Part shown: piece by piece, positions 41,312 to 50,274 of the stretch
How positions within the stretch are numbered: the stretch's first letter is position 1
How the letters are laid out: every line of letters begins with the position of its first letter
Source of the DNA: Cupriavidus neocaledonicus
Lineage (GTDB): Bacteria; Pseudomonadota; Gammaproteobacteria; Burkholderiales; Burkholderiaceae
Reading direction: 5' to 3'
DNA length: 64,000 nt
NCBI RefSeq assembly: GCF_000372525.1
Contig: NZ_AQUR01000106.1
Location: 62,001 to 126,000 of the forward strand
Made by a program: the position numbers and the translations under genes
Notes under the pieces: model-generated
Seen by the model: the letters and a program-made list of their open reading frames with translations, nothing else
Database searches by the model: none
Told to the model about the DNA's origin: nothing

Positions 41312-42265
41312 TCACAGATCCAGCACCAGCCGCTGCCCCCTGCAGCGCGACACGCACAGCATCATGCTCTTCTGCGCCGCCTTCTCGGCGTCGGACAGGT
41401 ACTGGTCGCGGTGGTCGGCCTCGCCCTCGAGGATGGCGGTTTCGCAGGAGCCGCAGATGCCCTCGCGGCACATGCAGTCCACCTTGACCCCGGCCTTTTC
41501 GATCGCGCGCAGCAGGGATTCGTCGGCGCCCACCTGCAGCGTCATCCCGCTCTTTTGCAGCACGGCCTCGAAGGCGCCGCCGGTGGCGTCGACCTCGTTG
41601 CGGAACTGCTCGAAGTGGATGCGCGCTGGATCCCAGCCGGCGGCGCGCGCGGCGTTGACCACGGCGTCGTTGAGCGGGGCCGGGCCGCATACGTAGACGT
41701 GGGTATCGGCGGGCTGTGCGGCGATCAGCGCGGGGATGTCGAGCAGGGTGCCGCTGTCGCTTTCATACAGGTGCAGCTGGCCGGGTGGCAGCGTGGCCGG
41801 CAGCACATCGAGGAAGGCGGCGGACTGCGTGTTGCGGAAGCAGTAGTGCAGGTCGAAGGCGGCGCCGCGCGCGGCCAGCGCCTGGATATGCGTCATGAAC
41901 GGCGTGATGCCGATGCCGCCGGCGATCAGCAGGTGGCGGCCGGCGCCGTGGTCCAGGCTGAACAGGTTGCCGGGGGCGCCGATGCGCAGTTCGTCGCCTT
42001 CGCGTACCTGCTCGTGCATGAAGCGCGAGCCGCCGCGCGAGGCTTCTTCCAGCCGCACGGCGATCTGGTAGTGGCCGGGCTCGCCCAGCGTGCTGGTGAG
42101 CGAGTAGGCGTTGCGCAGCCGGCCACCGTCCATGTGGACGACGACGTGGCTGCCGCTGTCGAAGGCGGGCAGCGCACCGCCGTCGCAGGGTTGCAGGGTG
42201 AAGCGCTTGATGCCGGCGGCCAGCGGCTCGACGCGGCCGACGCGTACGCGGAGCGTGTCAGTCAT
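41312..42265 (-). CDS. PDR/VanB-type oxygenase reductase
   Basis: A 317-residue phthalate-dioxygenase-reductase-type protein. The FMN/flavin-binding barrel has RNAYSLTSTLGEPGHYQIAV near residue 51. The NAD domain has LLIAGGIGITPFMTHIQ near residue 112. The C-terminal plant-type 2Fe-2S domain has CMCREGICGSCET plus a later Cys (LCVSRC). It passes electrons from NAD(P)H to a Rieske oxygenase; the natural partner is the oxygenase encoded at 47479-48597. The start has a GAGGT box. It lies in a two-gene unit with the APC permease. Confidence 0.92.
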   Translation of the reverse strand: MTDTLRVRVGRVEPLAAGIKRFTLQPCDGGALPAFDSGSHVVVHMDGGRLRNAYSLTSTLGEPGHYQIAVRLEEASRGGSRFMHEQVREGDELRIGAPGNLFSLDHGAGRHLLIAGGIGITPFMTHIQALAARGAAFDLHYCFRNTQSAAFLDVLPATLPPGQLHLYESDSGTLLDIPALIAAQPADTHVYVCGPAPLNDAVVNAARAAGWDPARIHFEQFRNEVDATGGAFEAVLQKSGMTLQVGADESLLRAIEKAGVKVDCMCREGICGSCETAILEGEADHRDQYLSDAEKAAQKSMMLCVSRCRGQRLVLDL

Positions 42266-42353
42266 GGCGGTACCTCGGAATTCAGGGATTGCGGGAGACG
42301 CGGGAAATGCGGGCGGGAAGGCGGACCGGCATGGCGCCGGCCCGCCCGGGTCA

Positions 42354-44012
42354 TCAGGTAATGACCGTCAGCCTGGCGGCAATCCACACCACCAGCCCGC
42401 CGACGACCAGCGCCACATAGGGCAGCACGCCGGCGCGCGCGTTGGGCAGTTCCATGTCGCGGCGCATCGACTCGGGGAAGCGGCCCTTGTCCTGGATGTA
42501 ATGGCGGTAGATGAACACCGGCACGATCAGCAGCGCGGCGATCAGGCCGTTGCGCAGCGTGTGTTCCCCCTGGAAGTTGGCGCCGGCGCCGACGAAGGCC
42601 AGGTCGAAGAAGCCCAGGAACGCGCCCAGCGCCAGCAGCCAGTTCTTGCACTTGTACGGCCGCGGCCAGTCGGGGCGGTCCATGCGGTGGATCCAGCCCG
42701 ACTGCAGGTTCAGGAACACGAAGATCATGTAGCAGACGTTGGAGATCGACAGCACTGCCATGTAGTTCGACATCAGCAGCAGGAACAGGTTGAACAGCAG
42801 GTCCGTCCACATCGCGCGCGTGGGCGAGCCGTGCTCGTTCACGTGCGAGAGGTAGCGCGGCAGCCAGCCGTCGACCGAGGCCTGGTACAGCGTGCGCGAC
42901 GAACCCATCATCGAGGTCATCACGATCAGCAGGATCGCCAGCACCAGCATCACCACGATCACGTTGAACACCACCGCGCCGCCGCCGACGAACCTGGCCA
43001 TCGCCGCGCCCACGCCGGAGCCGTCGACGATGTCGGGCGCCAGCATGCCCTGCAGCCCGAGCGAGCCCTGGAAGGCGATCGGCACCGCGATGAACATGAA
43101 CAGGCACAGCACGCCGGACCAGAAGATCGCCTTGAAGGTGTCCTTCTGCGGGTCCTTGAACTCGCGGGTGTAGCACACCGCGGTCTCGAAGCCGAAGGTC
43201 GACCAGCACGCCAGGAACATCGCGCCCATCGCCGTGCTGATGCCGGCGGCGTTCCAGCCGCCCAGCACCGCGGCGCCGGAGGCGTCATGCGTCAGCGGCA
43301 GCAGCGGGAAGAAGCTGGTCGAAGGCATGTCGCCGGTGAACAGCGGCACCAGCGCGATCACCACCAGCGGCGTCAGCGAGGCGATGCCCAGGATGCGCTG
43401 CGTGGTCGCTGCCGCAGAGGCGCCGCTGTGCTGCAGCTTGAAGGTGATCAGCAGGAACGCGGTGGCGAGCAGAAAGGTGGAATTCACCCGCAGCGTCAGG
43501 CCCTTGCTGACGAAGCCCAGGTCCACCAGCGTCAGCTGCCAGGTGTTGATCACCGAATTGGCCGGGAACAGCGCGCTCAGCATATAGCCGGCCGCCAGGC
43601 TGGTGCCGAGCGCCAGCATCGGCGACCACGCCACCCAGTTGCACCAGACGGAGACCGGTGCGACGAACTTGCTGTAGCGGACCCAGCCCAGCGCGCCGTA
43701 CACCGACGCGCCGCCCGACTTGTGCGGATACAGGCCGGAGATCTCGGCGTAGACGAAGCACTGGGCGAAGCCGACCAGGATGGCGAGGACCCAGATCACC
43801 CAGGCCGGGTTGCCGATGGTGGCGGACACGCCGCCGATGGTGAAGAGCACGCCCGCGGGCACGCCGCTGGTGACCCAGAAGGCGTCCTTCCAGGTCAGGC
43901 TGCGCTGCAGTTCGTGCGATGCGGTGGGTTGCTGGGTTTGCTGCTGGGGTTGCTGCGCGGGGGCGAGCGGCGCCTGCGCGCCGAGCGACAGCACGTCTTT
44001 CTGTGAATACAC
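42354..44012 (-). CDS. APC-superfamily amino acid/amine permease
   Basis: A 552-residue carrier starting at GTG 44012, where AAGGAGACATC gives an excellent ribosome binding site; the frame to 44063 lacks one. The N-terminal 45 residues are polar and Gln-rich. About 12 membrane helices follow, beginning WKDAFWVTSGVPAGVLFTIGGVSATIG, with the APC-typical YAEISGLYPHKSGGASVY segment. Given its reductase neighbour and the shared operator, it probably imports the quaternary amine degraded by the cluster. That is inference. Confidence 0.9.
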   Translation of the reverse strand: MYSQKDVLSLGAQAPLAPAQQPQQQTQQPTASHELQRSLTWKDAFWVTSGVPAGVLFTIGGVSATIGNPAWVIWVLAILVGFAQCFVYAEISGLYPHKSGGASVYGALGWVRYSKFVAPVSVWCNWVAWSPMLALGTSLAAGYMLSALFPANSVINTWQLTLVDLGFVSKGLTLRVNSTFLLATAFLLITFKLQHSGASAAATTQRILGIASLTPLVVIALVPLFTGDMPSTSFFPLLPLTHDASGAAVLGGWNAAGISTAMGAMFLACWSTFGFETAVCYTREFKDPQKDTFKAIFWSGVLCLFMFIAVPIAFQGSLGLQGMLAPDIVDGSGVGAAMARFVGGGAVVFNVIVVMLVLAILLIVMTSMMGSSRTLYQASVDGWLPRYLSHVNEHGSPTRAMWTDLLFNLFLLLMSNYMAVLSISNVCYMIFVFLNLQSGWIHRMDRPDWPRPYKCKNWLLALGAFLGFFDLAFVGAGANFQGEHTLRNGLIAALLIVPVFIYRHYIQDKGRFPESMRRDMELPNARAGVLPYVALVVGGLVVWIAARLTVIT

Positions 44013-44348
44013 GATGTCTCCTTGCTTCCCGGTTGCCGTGTTGCCGGAGCGGGGCTCCGTCACGGTCTGCCGTCTGCGGTCTGGGTGGGTACGTTGCGGT
44101 ACTGCCTGCCGGGGTTACGACGGTCGGGAATGTCTGGCGGGGATTCTGGGGGCGTTTCTCATGGTTGTCTCCTGTTGTCGTCCCGGGTTGCCAGTGGCCC
44201 GATTCACAGGGCGCCTGATACTCCGGTCTTTCGATTTACCGTAGGTAAATTAGATTACCTATGGTGTTTTGGTGAGTATAGGAACGACGCCGGATCAAGG
44301 CAACGGAAGTTTTGTATCGCGTTGCAAAGTGCCGGCCGTCCTCTTTTG
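44013..44348 (-). other. Intergenic control region of the permease-reductase unit
   Basis: About 335 bases without a gene. It contains the operator at 44235-44268, so the permease and reductase can be transcribed separately from the upstream part of the cluster. Confidence 0.6.
44235..44268 (-). promoter_or_regulatory. Operator A of the quaternary-amine cluster
   Basis: This 34-base element matches operator B at 48634-48667 at about 25 positions. Shared parts include GGT-AATTA, ATTACC and TGGTG in identical spacing. It also contains the inverted repeat TTTACC-gta-GGTAAA. Confidence 0.7.
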
Positions 44349-44660
44349 CTACGGCTGCACGGGCTGTCCGGGGCGCGGCGCGCCCAGCGTTTCCACCATC
44401 GCGCGTCCGGCGCGTCCGGCCCGGCGATTGCGCCACCAGCCCAGCAATGTCAGGACCAGCCAGAAGCACTGGGTCAGGAACGACGCCAGGTTGAACGCCC
44501 CGGCCAGCGAGATCAGGATGCAGCCAGGCCCGATCACGTTGAGAACGACGGCCAGCCTGCCGGTCGGGGATTTGTGCAGGACCTGCACGGCAAAGTGCGC
44601 GGCAACGTAGGCGGCAACGCCGACAAGTCCGGTTGCGTCGGTAAGACCCAGGGAGGCCAT
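44349..44660 (-). CDS. Small membrane protein, CBU_0592-like
   Basis: A 103-residue protein with three hydrophobic segments. The central part VLNVIGPGCILISLAGAFNLASFLTQCFWLVLTLLGWWR resembles the small CBU_0592-type membrane proteins. The ATG at 44660 is preferred to that at 44690 because homology-like sequence begins there, although no strong ribosome binding site is seen. It lies 46 bases after the TorF porin gene on the same strand. Its function is unknown. Confidence 0.7.
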   Translation of the reverse strand: MASLGLTDATGLVGVAAYVAAHFAVQVLHKSPTGRLAVVLNVIGPGCILISLAGAFNLASFLTQCFWLVLTLLGWWRNRRAGRAGRAMVETLGAPRPGQPVQP

Positions 44661-44706
44661 GGTGGTGTGCTTCGTCAGGCAGTGATACAACGGTGGATAA
44701 ACGCCG

Positions 44707-45606
44707 TCAGAACGTCTTGGTCAGCGAGACCAGGAACGTGCTCTTCAGCGGATTGGAAACGGACGGGTTGCCGGAAGAATCCAGCGCGCCGGTGGTGTAC
44801 TTGTCGTAGACGTCGGTGCGGCCCCAGCCGCGCGTGTAGGCGCCGGTCACGGTCCAGCCGCCCTCGAAGGCCTTGGACAGCGCCACGCGCACGTCGCGGA
44901 AGTTGTAGGCGGCAAAGTTGCGCACGCGCTCCTGGCCGTAGTGCAGCAGCAGCGTGACGCCGTGGCCCAGGTCGAAGGTGCCGTTGATGTCGAGGTAGCC
45001 GGAGCCGCGGCTGTGCAGGTTGTTGCCGGACAGCAGCGAGGCGCTGTTGTAGCCGAAGTAGTCGGGGGTATACGTCAGCCAGTACTTGACGTTGAACCAC
45101 TTGTACGTCAGCGACGCGACCGCCTCGCCGTAGTTGTACTTGGTCTGCGCGTATTGCAGCTTCGCGCCGGGGTAGAGGTAGTAGTAGACCTGGCCCGCGT
45201 AGACGAAGTCGCCGACGCTGCCGGTATAGCCGGCGTACAGGTCCCATTCGACGGTGCCGCCCTCGATGAACTTGTCGCTGACGCTCGACATCCAGGTGCC
45301 GGCGGAAAAGCCGCTCGGGTGGCTGTAGTCGACGCCGCCCTGCACCGCGGGCTTGCCCCAGGTCTGGCGAAAACCGCGCGACACGTACTGGGACGTCAGC
45401 GTCATGTTGGCGCTCCAGGGCGAAGTTGCCGCGGTGGCCTCGGCGGGCGCAACGGTAGCGGCGACCTGCGGCACCGGCGCGACCGCCAGCGTGGTGTCGC
45501 CGCCGGCCTGCGCCAGCGCGGGCAGCGCCTGGCACAGCAGCAGGGGCAGGGCGCCCGACAGGGCGCGGCACAGGGTTGGTCTGGCGGCAAAGCGTTTGCT
45601 CGGCAT
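44707..45606 (-). CDS. TorF-family putative porin
   Basis: A 299-residue outer-membrane protein with a signal peptide (cleavage near ALA-QA, residue 33). Family features: SANMTLTSQYVSRGFRQTWGKPAVQGGVDY near residue 64, repeated aromatic strand patterns, and the C-terminal strand STFLVSLTKTF ending in Phe. Proteins of this type (TIGR02001-like) are predicted small barrels. A GGAGGAGACA box precedes the ATG. It is co-oriented with the catabolic genes and probably admits their substrate across the outer membrane. Confidence 0.87.
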   Translation of the reverse strand: MPSKRFAARPTLCRALSGALPLLLCQALPALAQAGGDTTLAVAPVPQVAATVAPAEATAATSPWSANMTLTSQYVSRGFRQTWGKPAVQGGVDYSHPSGFSAGTWMSSVSDKFIEGGTVEWDLYAGYTGSVGDFVYAGQVYYYLYPGAKLQYAQTKYNYGEAVASLTYKWFNVKYWLTYTPDYFGYNSASLLSGNNLHSRGSGYLDINGTFDLGHGVTLLLHYGQERVRNFAAYNFRDVRVALSKAFEGGWTVTGAYTRGWGRTDVYDKYTTGALDSSGNPSVSNPLKSTFLVSLTKTF

Positions 45607-45785
45607 GGTTTTGTCTCCTCCGTGCAGCCGGTCTGGGTTTGTGTGTTGGGTTGCCGGCCTGGGTGGTGGTGGTGTGGCGCGACGCGTCCGACCGGGCGCA
45701 CGCTGCCCGCCGGGATGCAGGTCCCGGCAGCACAGGTGCCGCAGTCAGGATTCGGGCGCAAGGCCCGCGCGCCGCGCCGCTGGGG

Positions 45786-47450
45786 TCAGGCAGGCAGGGG
45801 CAGGGGCATGCGCGCGGCAGGCGGTTGCGCGCGCTCCGCCACCGTCCGCATGCGCGCGGGCGTCGCCTTGTAGTAAGGCGCGGTCGAACGCTGCAGTGGC
45901 GCACGGCCACGGATCACGTCGGCGAGCTTCTCGGCCATCATGATGGTGGGCGCGTTCAGGTTGCCGGTCACGATCTTCGGCATGATCGACGCATCGACCA
46001 CGCGCAGGCCCGACAGCCCGTGCACGCGGCCCTGGTTGTCGACCACCGCCATCGGGTCGGAGGCGTCGCCCATCTTGCAGGTGCAGGATGGATGCAGCGC
46101 GGTCTCGGCATGCGCGCGCACGAAGGCGTCGATCTCGGCATCGCTCTGCACCATCATGCCGGGCTTGATCTCGCGGCCGCGGAACTGGTCCATCGCCTGC
46201 TGGCCGATGATCTCGCGCGTCAGCCGTACCGCGGCGCGGAACTCGCGCCAGTCGACGTCGTGCGCCATGTAGTTGAACAGCAGCCGCGGCTTGACGCGCG
46301 GATCGCGGCTGGCCAGCTTGACGAAGCCGGTGCTGGGCGAGCGCATCGAGCCCACGTGGCACTGGAAGCCGTGCGACTTCACCGGGTTGCTGCCGTCGTA
46401 GTTCATCGCCAGCGGGATGAAGTGGTACTGCAGGTTGGGCCAGGCGAACTCGTCGCTGCTGCGGATAAAGCCGCCGGCCTCGAAGTGGTTGGAGGCCGCC
46501 GTGCCGGTGCCGCGCAGGTACCACTCGATGCCGATCGCCGGCTTGTTCCACCACTGCAGCGCCGGGTACAGCGAGACCGGCTTGGTGCATTCGTACTGCA
46601 GGTACATCTCCAGGTGGCCGGCGTGGAAGAACGCGGCGTTGAGCGCGTAGTCGACCGCGGCATCGAGGTCGGCGTCGGCGAAGACGATGTTCGGGTTCTT
46701 GCCGCCAAGCTCCAGGCCGATACGCTTGAAGTTGCCGGTGGCGGCCTTCATGATGCTCTCGCCGGCAAAGGCGCCGCCGGTGAAGGACACCAGGTCCACG
46801 TCGAGGCTTTCGGCCAGTTCCGCGCCCACCTCGGCGCCGCCGGTCACCAGGTTGAACACGCCCGGCGGCAGGTCCAGCTCGGCCACCAGCTGCGTGAAAT
46901 GGTGCGTGGTCAGCGGCGTCAGGTTGCTGGGCTTGATCACCACGGTGTTGCCCGCGCCCAGCGCCGGCGCGATCTTCCACGCGGCCTGCAGCAGCGGATA
47001 GTTCCACGGCGTGATCAGGCCGCATACGCCGACCGGCTCGCGCAGCGTGCGGCTGATCACGTGGTGCGGCGCTTCGTTGACGGCGCCTGCTTCCGATGCC
47101 ACCAGCCCGGCAAAGTAGCGGAAGGTGGCGGCGATGTCGCCCATGTCGGTGCGGCTTTCGGTCAGCGTCTTGCCGGTGTTGAGCGATTCGAGGTGGGCGA
47201 GCTTTTCGGCATCGCGGTCGATCAGTTCGGCAATCTTGTTCAGCAGCCTGGCGCGGTCGCGGATCGTGGTCTGGCGCCACGGGCCGTCAAAGGCCTTGCG
47301 CGCGGCCGCGATGGCCAGGCGCGCGTCGGCGCGGGTGGCTTCGGCGGCCTGGGCGATCACCGATTCGTCGGCCGGGCTGACGATGGCGCGCGTGCCTTGG
47401 TCGATGGGCGACTGCCACTGGCCGTCGATATAGAGCTGGGTCTGGATCAT
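45786..47450 (-). pseudogene. Chimeric betB'-'betA: aldehyde dehydrogenase N-half fused in frame to choline dehydrogenase C-half
   Basis: One continuous 554-codon frame. Residues 1 to about 278 are BetB-like betaine aldehyde dehydrogenase: LYIDGQWQSP, TPWNYPL with the catalytic Asn, and GLELGGKNPNIV with the catalytic Glu. They run to FFHAG, exactly where the GQxC cysteine motif should follow. Instead the sequence continues HLEMYLQYECTKP, which is internal choline dehydrogenase (BetA). The remaining 276 residues run to the normal BetA end, including HPSCTCKMG and TGNLNAPTIM with the GMC catalytic His and Asn. The aldehyde dehydrogenase Cys and the whole FAD-binding N-half of BetA are absent. 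Neither activity is expected. The start has a GGAA box and lies 28 bases after the Rieske gene. Confidence 0.9.
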
Positions 47451-47478
47451 TGCTGCGGTTCCGGTTGATCGGGTGGTT

Positions 47479-48597
47479 TCAGGCGGCCAGGGCGTCGAGC
47501 ACCATCTGCTGGAAGTGCTGCACGCCGTGCTCGCCGATGGCGGAGGTCTTGTCGTCGGTGACCAGCAGCGGGCCCTGCCCGTTGCGGTAGCCACGCGACT
47601 TCAGGCCGCGCTGCACGGATTCGACGATGCTCAGGTCTTCGGGCTTGAGCACGTTCTTGTAGTACTCGATCAGCTGTTCCTGTTCGGCGGTGGGCGTGCT
47701 GTCGCGGAAGTAGAACTCGAAGTGCTGGATGGTGGTGTCGGCATCCACCGGGAACATGTAGAACACGCCGTAGTTGCCGTCGCCCGGCAGCACGTTCAGC
47801 GTCACGTTGGGCCACAGCCAGTACGCGGCGAAGTCGGTGTTGGGCGCGTCGCTGTCATAGGTGAAGGCATCGCTGCCCGAGCGGGTCTGGCCCACCTGGC
47901 TGGTGTAGAGGCCGCGCACTTCGTGCTTGTAGGTCTCCATGCGGATCGACTCGACCAGCGCCGGGTGCGCGGTCTGGCAGTGCAGGCATTCCAGGTAGTT
48001 GTCGACCACCACCTTCCAGTTGGCCTTCATCTCGTAGCTGAGCTTGTGCGCCGGCACCAGCTGGTCGACGTCCGGGCAGCGCGCTCGGATTTCGTCGTTC
48101 AGCCCGGCGGCCAGCTCCGACAGCGGCTGCGCGTCCATGTCGAGGTTGACGAATACCAGGCCGCAGAACTCTTCCACGCGCACCGGCGTCAGCCCGGCGT
48201 TGTCCTTGCAGAAGCCCGGCACGTTCTCGGCGTTGCGCACGTGGATCAGCTTGCCGTCCAGTCCGAACGACCAGGCGTGGTAGGGGCAGGTGATCACGTT
48301 CTTCGCCTTGCCGGCGCCGTCGGCGAACAGTTCATGCGCACGGTGCGGGCAGACGTTGTAGAACGCGCGCAGCACGCCGTCGCGGCCGCGCACCACGAAG
48401 ATGTTCTCGCCCGCAACCTGGGCGGTGGCGTACTGGTTGTTCTCGGCCACCTGGCTCTTGTGCATCACGCACACCCAGCTGCGCGCAAAGATGGTCTTCT
48501 TCTCCTGCTCGAAGACTTCCTGCGAGGTGTAGTAGTGGGCCGGCAACGTGTAGGCGAGCGGCGGCGTAGTACAGGCGGGGGCGGCGGTCTCTTGCAT
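47479..48597 (-). CDS. Rieske oxygenase alpha subunit, carnitine/betaine monooxygenase (CntA) type
   Basis: A 372-residue oxygenase. The Rieske centre is NVCPHRAHEL with ITCPYHAW (two Cys, two His, near residues 83-105). The mononuclear iron site is DNYLECLHCQTAHP near residue 198. The C-terminal stretch IEYYKNVLKPEDLSIVESVQRGLKSRGYR is close to CntA/YeaW, the oxygenase that splits carnitine or gamma-butyrobetaine to trimethylamine. Glycine-betaine or stachydrine demethylases are related alternatives. A GAGGAGACA box precedes the ATG. The reductase partner is at 41312-42265. The neighbouring bet genes suggest a choline or betaine substrate, but the exact one is not decided by the sequence. 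Confidence 0.88.
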   Translation of the reverse strand: MQETAAPACTTPPLAYTLPAHYYTSQEVFEQEKKTIFARSWVCVMHKSQVAENNQYATAQVAGENIFVVRGRDGVLRAFYNVCPHRAHELFADGAGKAKNVITCPYHAWSFGLDGKLIHVRNAENVPGFCKDNAGLTPVRVEEFCGLVFVNLDMDAQPLSELAAGLNDEIRARCPDVDQLVPAHKLSYEMKANWKVVVDNYLECLHCQTAHPALVESIRMETYKHEVRGLYTSQVGQTRSGSDAFTYDSDAPNTDFAAYWLWPNVTLNVLPGDGNYGVFYMFPVDADTTIQHFEFYFRDSTPTAEQEQLIEYYKNVLKPEDLSIVESVQRGLKSRGYRNGQGPLLVTDDKTSAIGEHGVQHFQQMVLDALAA

Positions 48598-48633
48598 GGG
48601 ATTGTCTCCTCGTTAGCCTTGATGCTTTATCAA

Positions 48634-48667
48634 TTCACTAATGGTTAATTAAATTACCATTGGTGAT
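48634..48667 (-). promoter_or_regulatory. Operator B of the quaternary-amine cluster
   Basis: Two inverted arms, TCACTAATGGT and ACCATTGGTGA (one mismatch), are separated by 10 AT-rich bases, so the arm centres are two helical turns apart. It lies 38 bases upstream of the Rieske gene, between that gene and the divergent XRE-PAS regulator. It matches operator A. Confidence 0.75.
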
Positions 48668-48797
48668 GTGAAGGGAAGTCTAGTGAGGCGAGCGGGGTTG
48701 TTGCAATTCAAAAAATCGATGAAATTTCCAAATAAAGTTGATGTTGACTATCGATTCGCGCGAAATCCGGGGATGGTGTATGGTTCGAGTTACTCAA

Positions 48798-48813
48798 TTC
48801 ACCATCGGTTGAA
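48798..48813 (+). promoter_or_regulatory. Single operator half-site upstream of the XRE-PAS regulator
   Basis: TTCACCATCGGTTGAA contains TCACCATCGGT, a 9 of 11 match to the arm TCACCAATGGT of operator B. It ends 19 bases before the regulator ATG, suggesting autoregulation. Confidence 0.5.
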
Positions 48814-48832
48814 AAAAAGCGGAGGAGCGCCC

Positions 48833-49849
48833 ATGTCCGAAGACACTTTTGCCACGCGCCTGAAGGGGGTGCTGGAAGGCAAAAGGATCATGCTCAAGCA
48901 GGTGGCCGAGGCCCTGTCGGTATCGCCGTCGGCCGTGCACAAGTGGACGCGCGGCGGCGAGATCGAATACGAACGCCTGCTGGCGCTGGCACGCTTCCTG
49001 GGCGTCAACTGGCTGTGGCTGCGCTACGGCGAGCAGGCCATCGCCGACCTCGAGGCCAGCACCGCATCGGACCCGCATATCAAGGAACTGCGCCAGAAGC
49101 ACCTCGCCGAGATCATGGAAAGCGAGGCGCGGATGAAGTTTGCGCAGGAGGTCTCGGGCATCGTCACCTGGGAATGGAACGTGCTGACCGATGGCCTGAC
49201 CTATTCGTCCAACGACGTCTCTCTGTTTGGCCGCCATATCCGCAACATGGATGACTTCTGGGCCTGCGTGCATCCCGGCGACGTGGCGCGGCTGAAGGAA
49301 GTGCTGGCGCGCACGCTGGGTGCGCAGGAGATGCACGAATGGGAATTCCGCGTGGTGCATGAGGACAACACGCGCTGGATCTCGTCGCGGGCCACGCTGG
49401 TGCGCGATTTCGACCAGCGCCCGGTCAAGATGATCGGCGTCAGCCTAGACATCACCGAGCGCCGTCGCGCCGAGGCCGCGCTGCGCCAGAGCGAGGCGCT
49501 GCTGGCCAAGGCGCAGCAGATTGCCCATCTGGGCGGCTGGTACTGGAACATCCAGACCGACGACTGCGCCTGGACCGACGAGGCCTACCGCATCTTCGGC
49601 TGGGCCCCGCAGGCATTCAAGGTGACCATGGAGCGCTACCTCGCATCGATCGTAGAGGCGGACCGCCCGCGCGTGCAGGCCGCGATCCGCGCCGCCATCG
49701 TCGACAAGGCGCCGTATCGCGTCGACTACCGCATCCAGCTGCCGGACGGCAGCCTGCGCGACATCCACGAGGAAGGCGAGGTCACGCTGGACGAGCACGG
49801 CAACGCGCTGACCATGGTGGGGGCGTCACAGGATGTGACGCCCGGATAG
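48833..49849 (+). CDS. XRE-type HTH regulator with two PAS domains
   Basis: A 338-residue one-component regulator. The ATG at 48833 has a GGAGGAG box. The N-terminal HTH (residues 1-65) reads LKQVAEALSVSPSAVHKWTRGGEIEYERLLALARFLGVNWLWLRYG. Two PAS/PAC modules follow at about 100-215 and 225-337: GIVTWEWNVLTDGLTYSSNDVSLFG with VSLDITERRRAEAALRQSE, then LGGWYWNIQTDDCAWTDEAYRIFGW with a terminal VGASQDVT. There is no kinase or GGDEF output, so PAS sensing must act directly on the HTH. It is divergent from the Rieske operon, and matched operators lie between and downstream. It is the likely pathway regulator. Confidence 0.88.
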   Translation: MSEDTFATRLKGVLEGKRIMLKQVAEALSVSPSAVHKWTRGGEIEYERLLALARFLGVNWLWLRYGEQAIADLEASTASDPHIKELRQKHLAEIMESEARMKFAQEVSGIVTWEWNVLTDGLTYSSNDVSLFGRHIRNMDDFWACVHPGDVARLKEVLARTLGAQEMHEWEFRVVHEDNTRWISSRATLVRDFDQRPVKMIGVSLDITERRRAEAALRQSEALLAKAQQIAHLGGWYWNIQTDDCAWTDEAYRIFGWAPQAFKVTMERYLASIVEADRPRVQAAIRAAIVDKAPYRVDYRIQLPDGSLRDIHEEGEVTLDEHGNALTMVGASQDVTPG

Positions 49850-49895
49850 GGCTGGTAGCGCAGGCTGGCCGGGCAGCGGCCGGGTCATTGAAGGG

Positions 49896-49915
49896 GGGCG
49901 TTGCCGCCCTTTTTT
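49896..49915 (+). terminator. Intrinsic terminator of the XRE-PAS regulator
   Basis: The stem GGGCG-ttgc-CGCCC is followed by six T, 46 bases after the stop codon. Confidence 0.75.
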
Positions 49916-50238
49916 GTTTCGGCGCGACGGTCCGCCTGGCGCCGGCCCCTCGCGCCTGTCCCTGGGCTCGGACACCAATGGCTCGATCCGCCGCCGCCCG
50001 CGTTCTGCGGGACCTGGTGGCCGTGCCCGACCACGGGCGCTGCAGGGGGGGGGGCGTGGCACCGCCGTGAGGGGAAAACCTGGGCGGCAGGGCGCTTTCT
50101 GGAGATGCAGGGCCTGTGCCGCAGGGCGCTTCCCCATTATGCAACGAATGTTTCGGTGAGGAAATCGCTTCACAGCTCACAGGTTGATAGTGAGCTACTG
50201 TTTTAATTGTCTCGTTTCATTCGACAAGGAAACAAATG

Positions 50239-50268
50239 TTGCAATAGCCGCGGAACTGCCCCTATACT
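50239..50268 (+). promoter_or_regulatory. Sigma-70 promoter of the aminotransferase
   Basis: TTGCAA at 50239-50244 and TATACT at 50263-50268 are spaced 18 bases apart. The predicted transcription start is near 50275. Confidence 0.6.
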
Positions 50269-50274
50269 GCCAGC

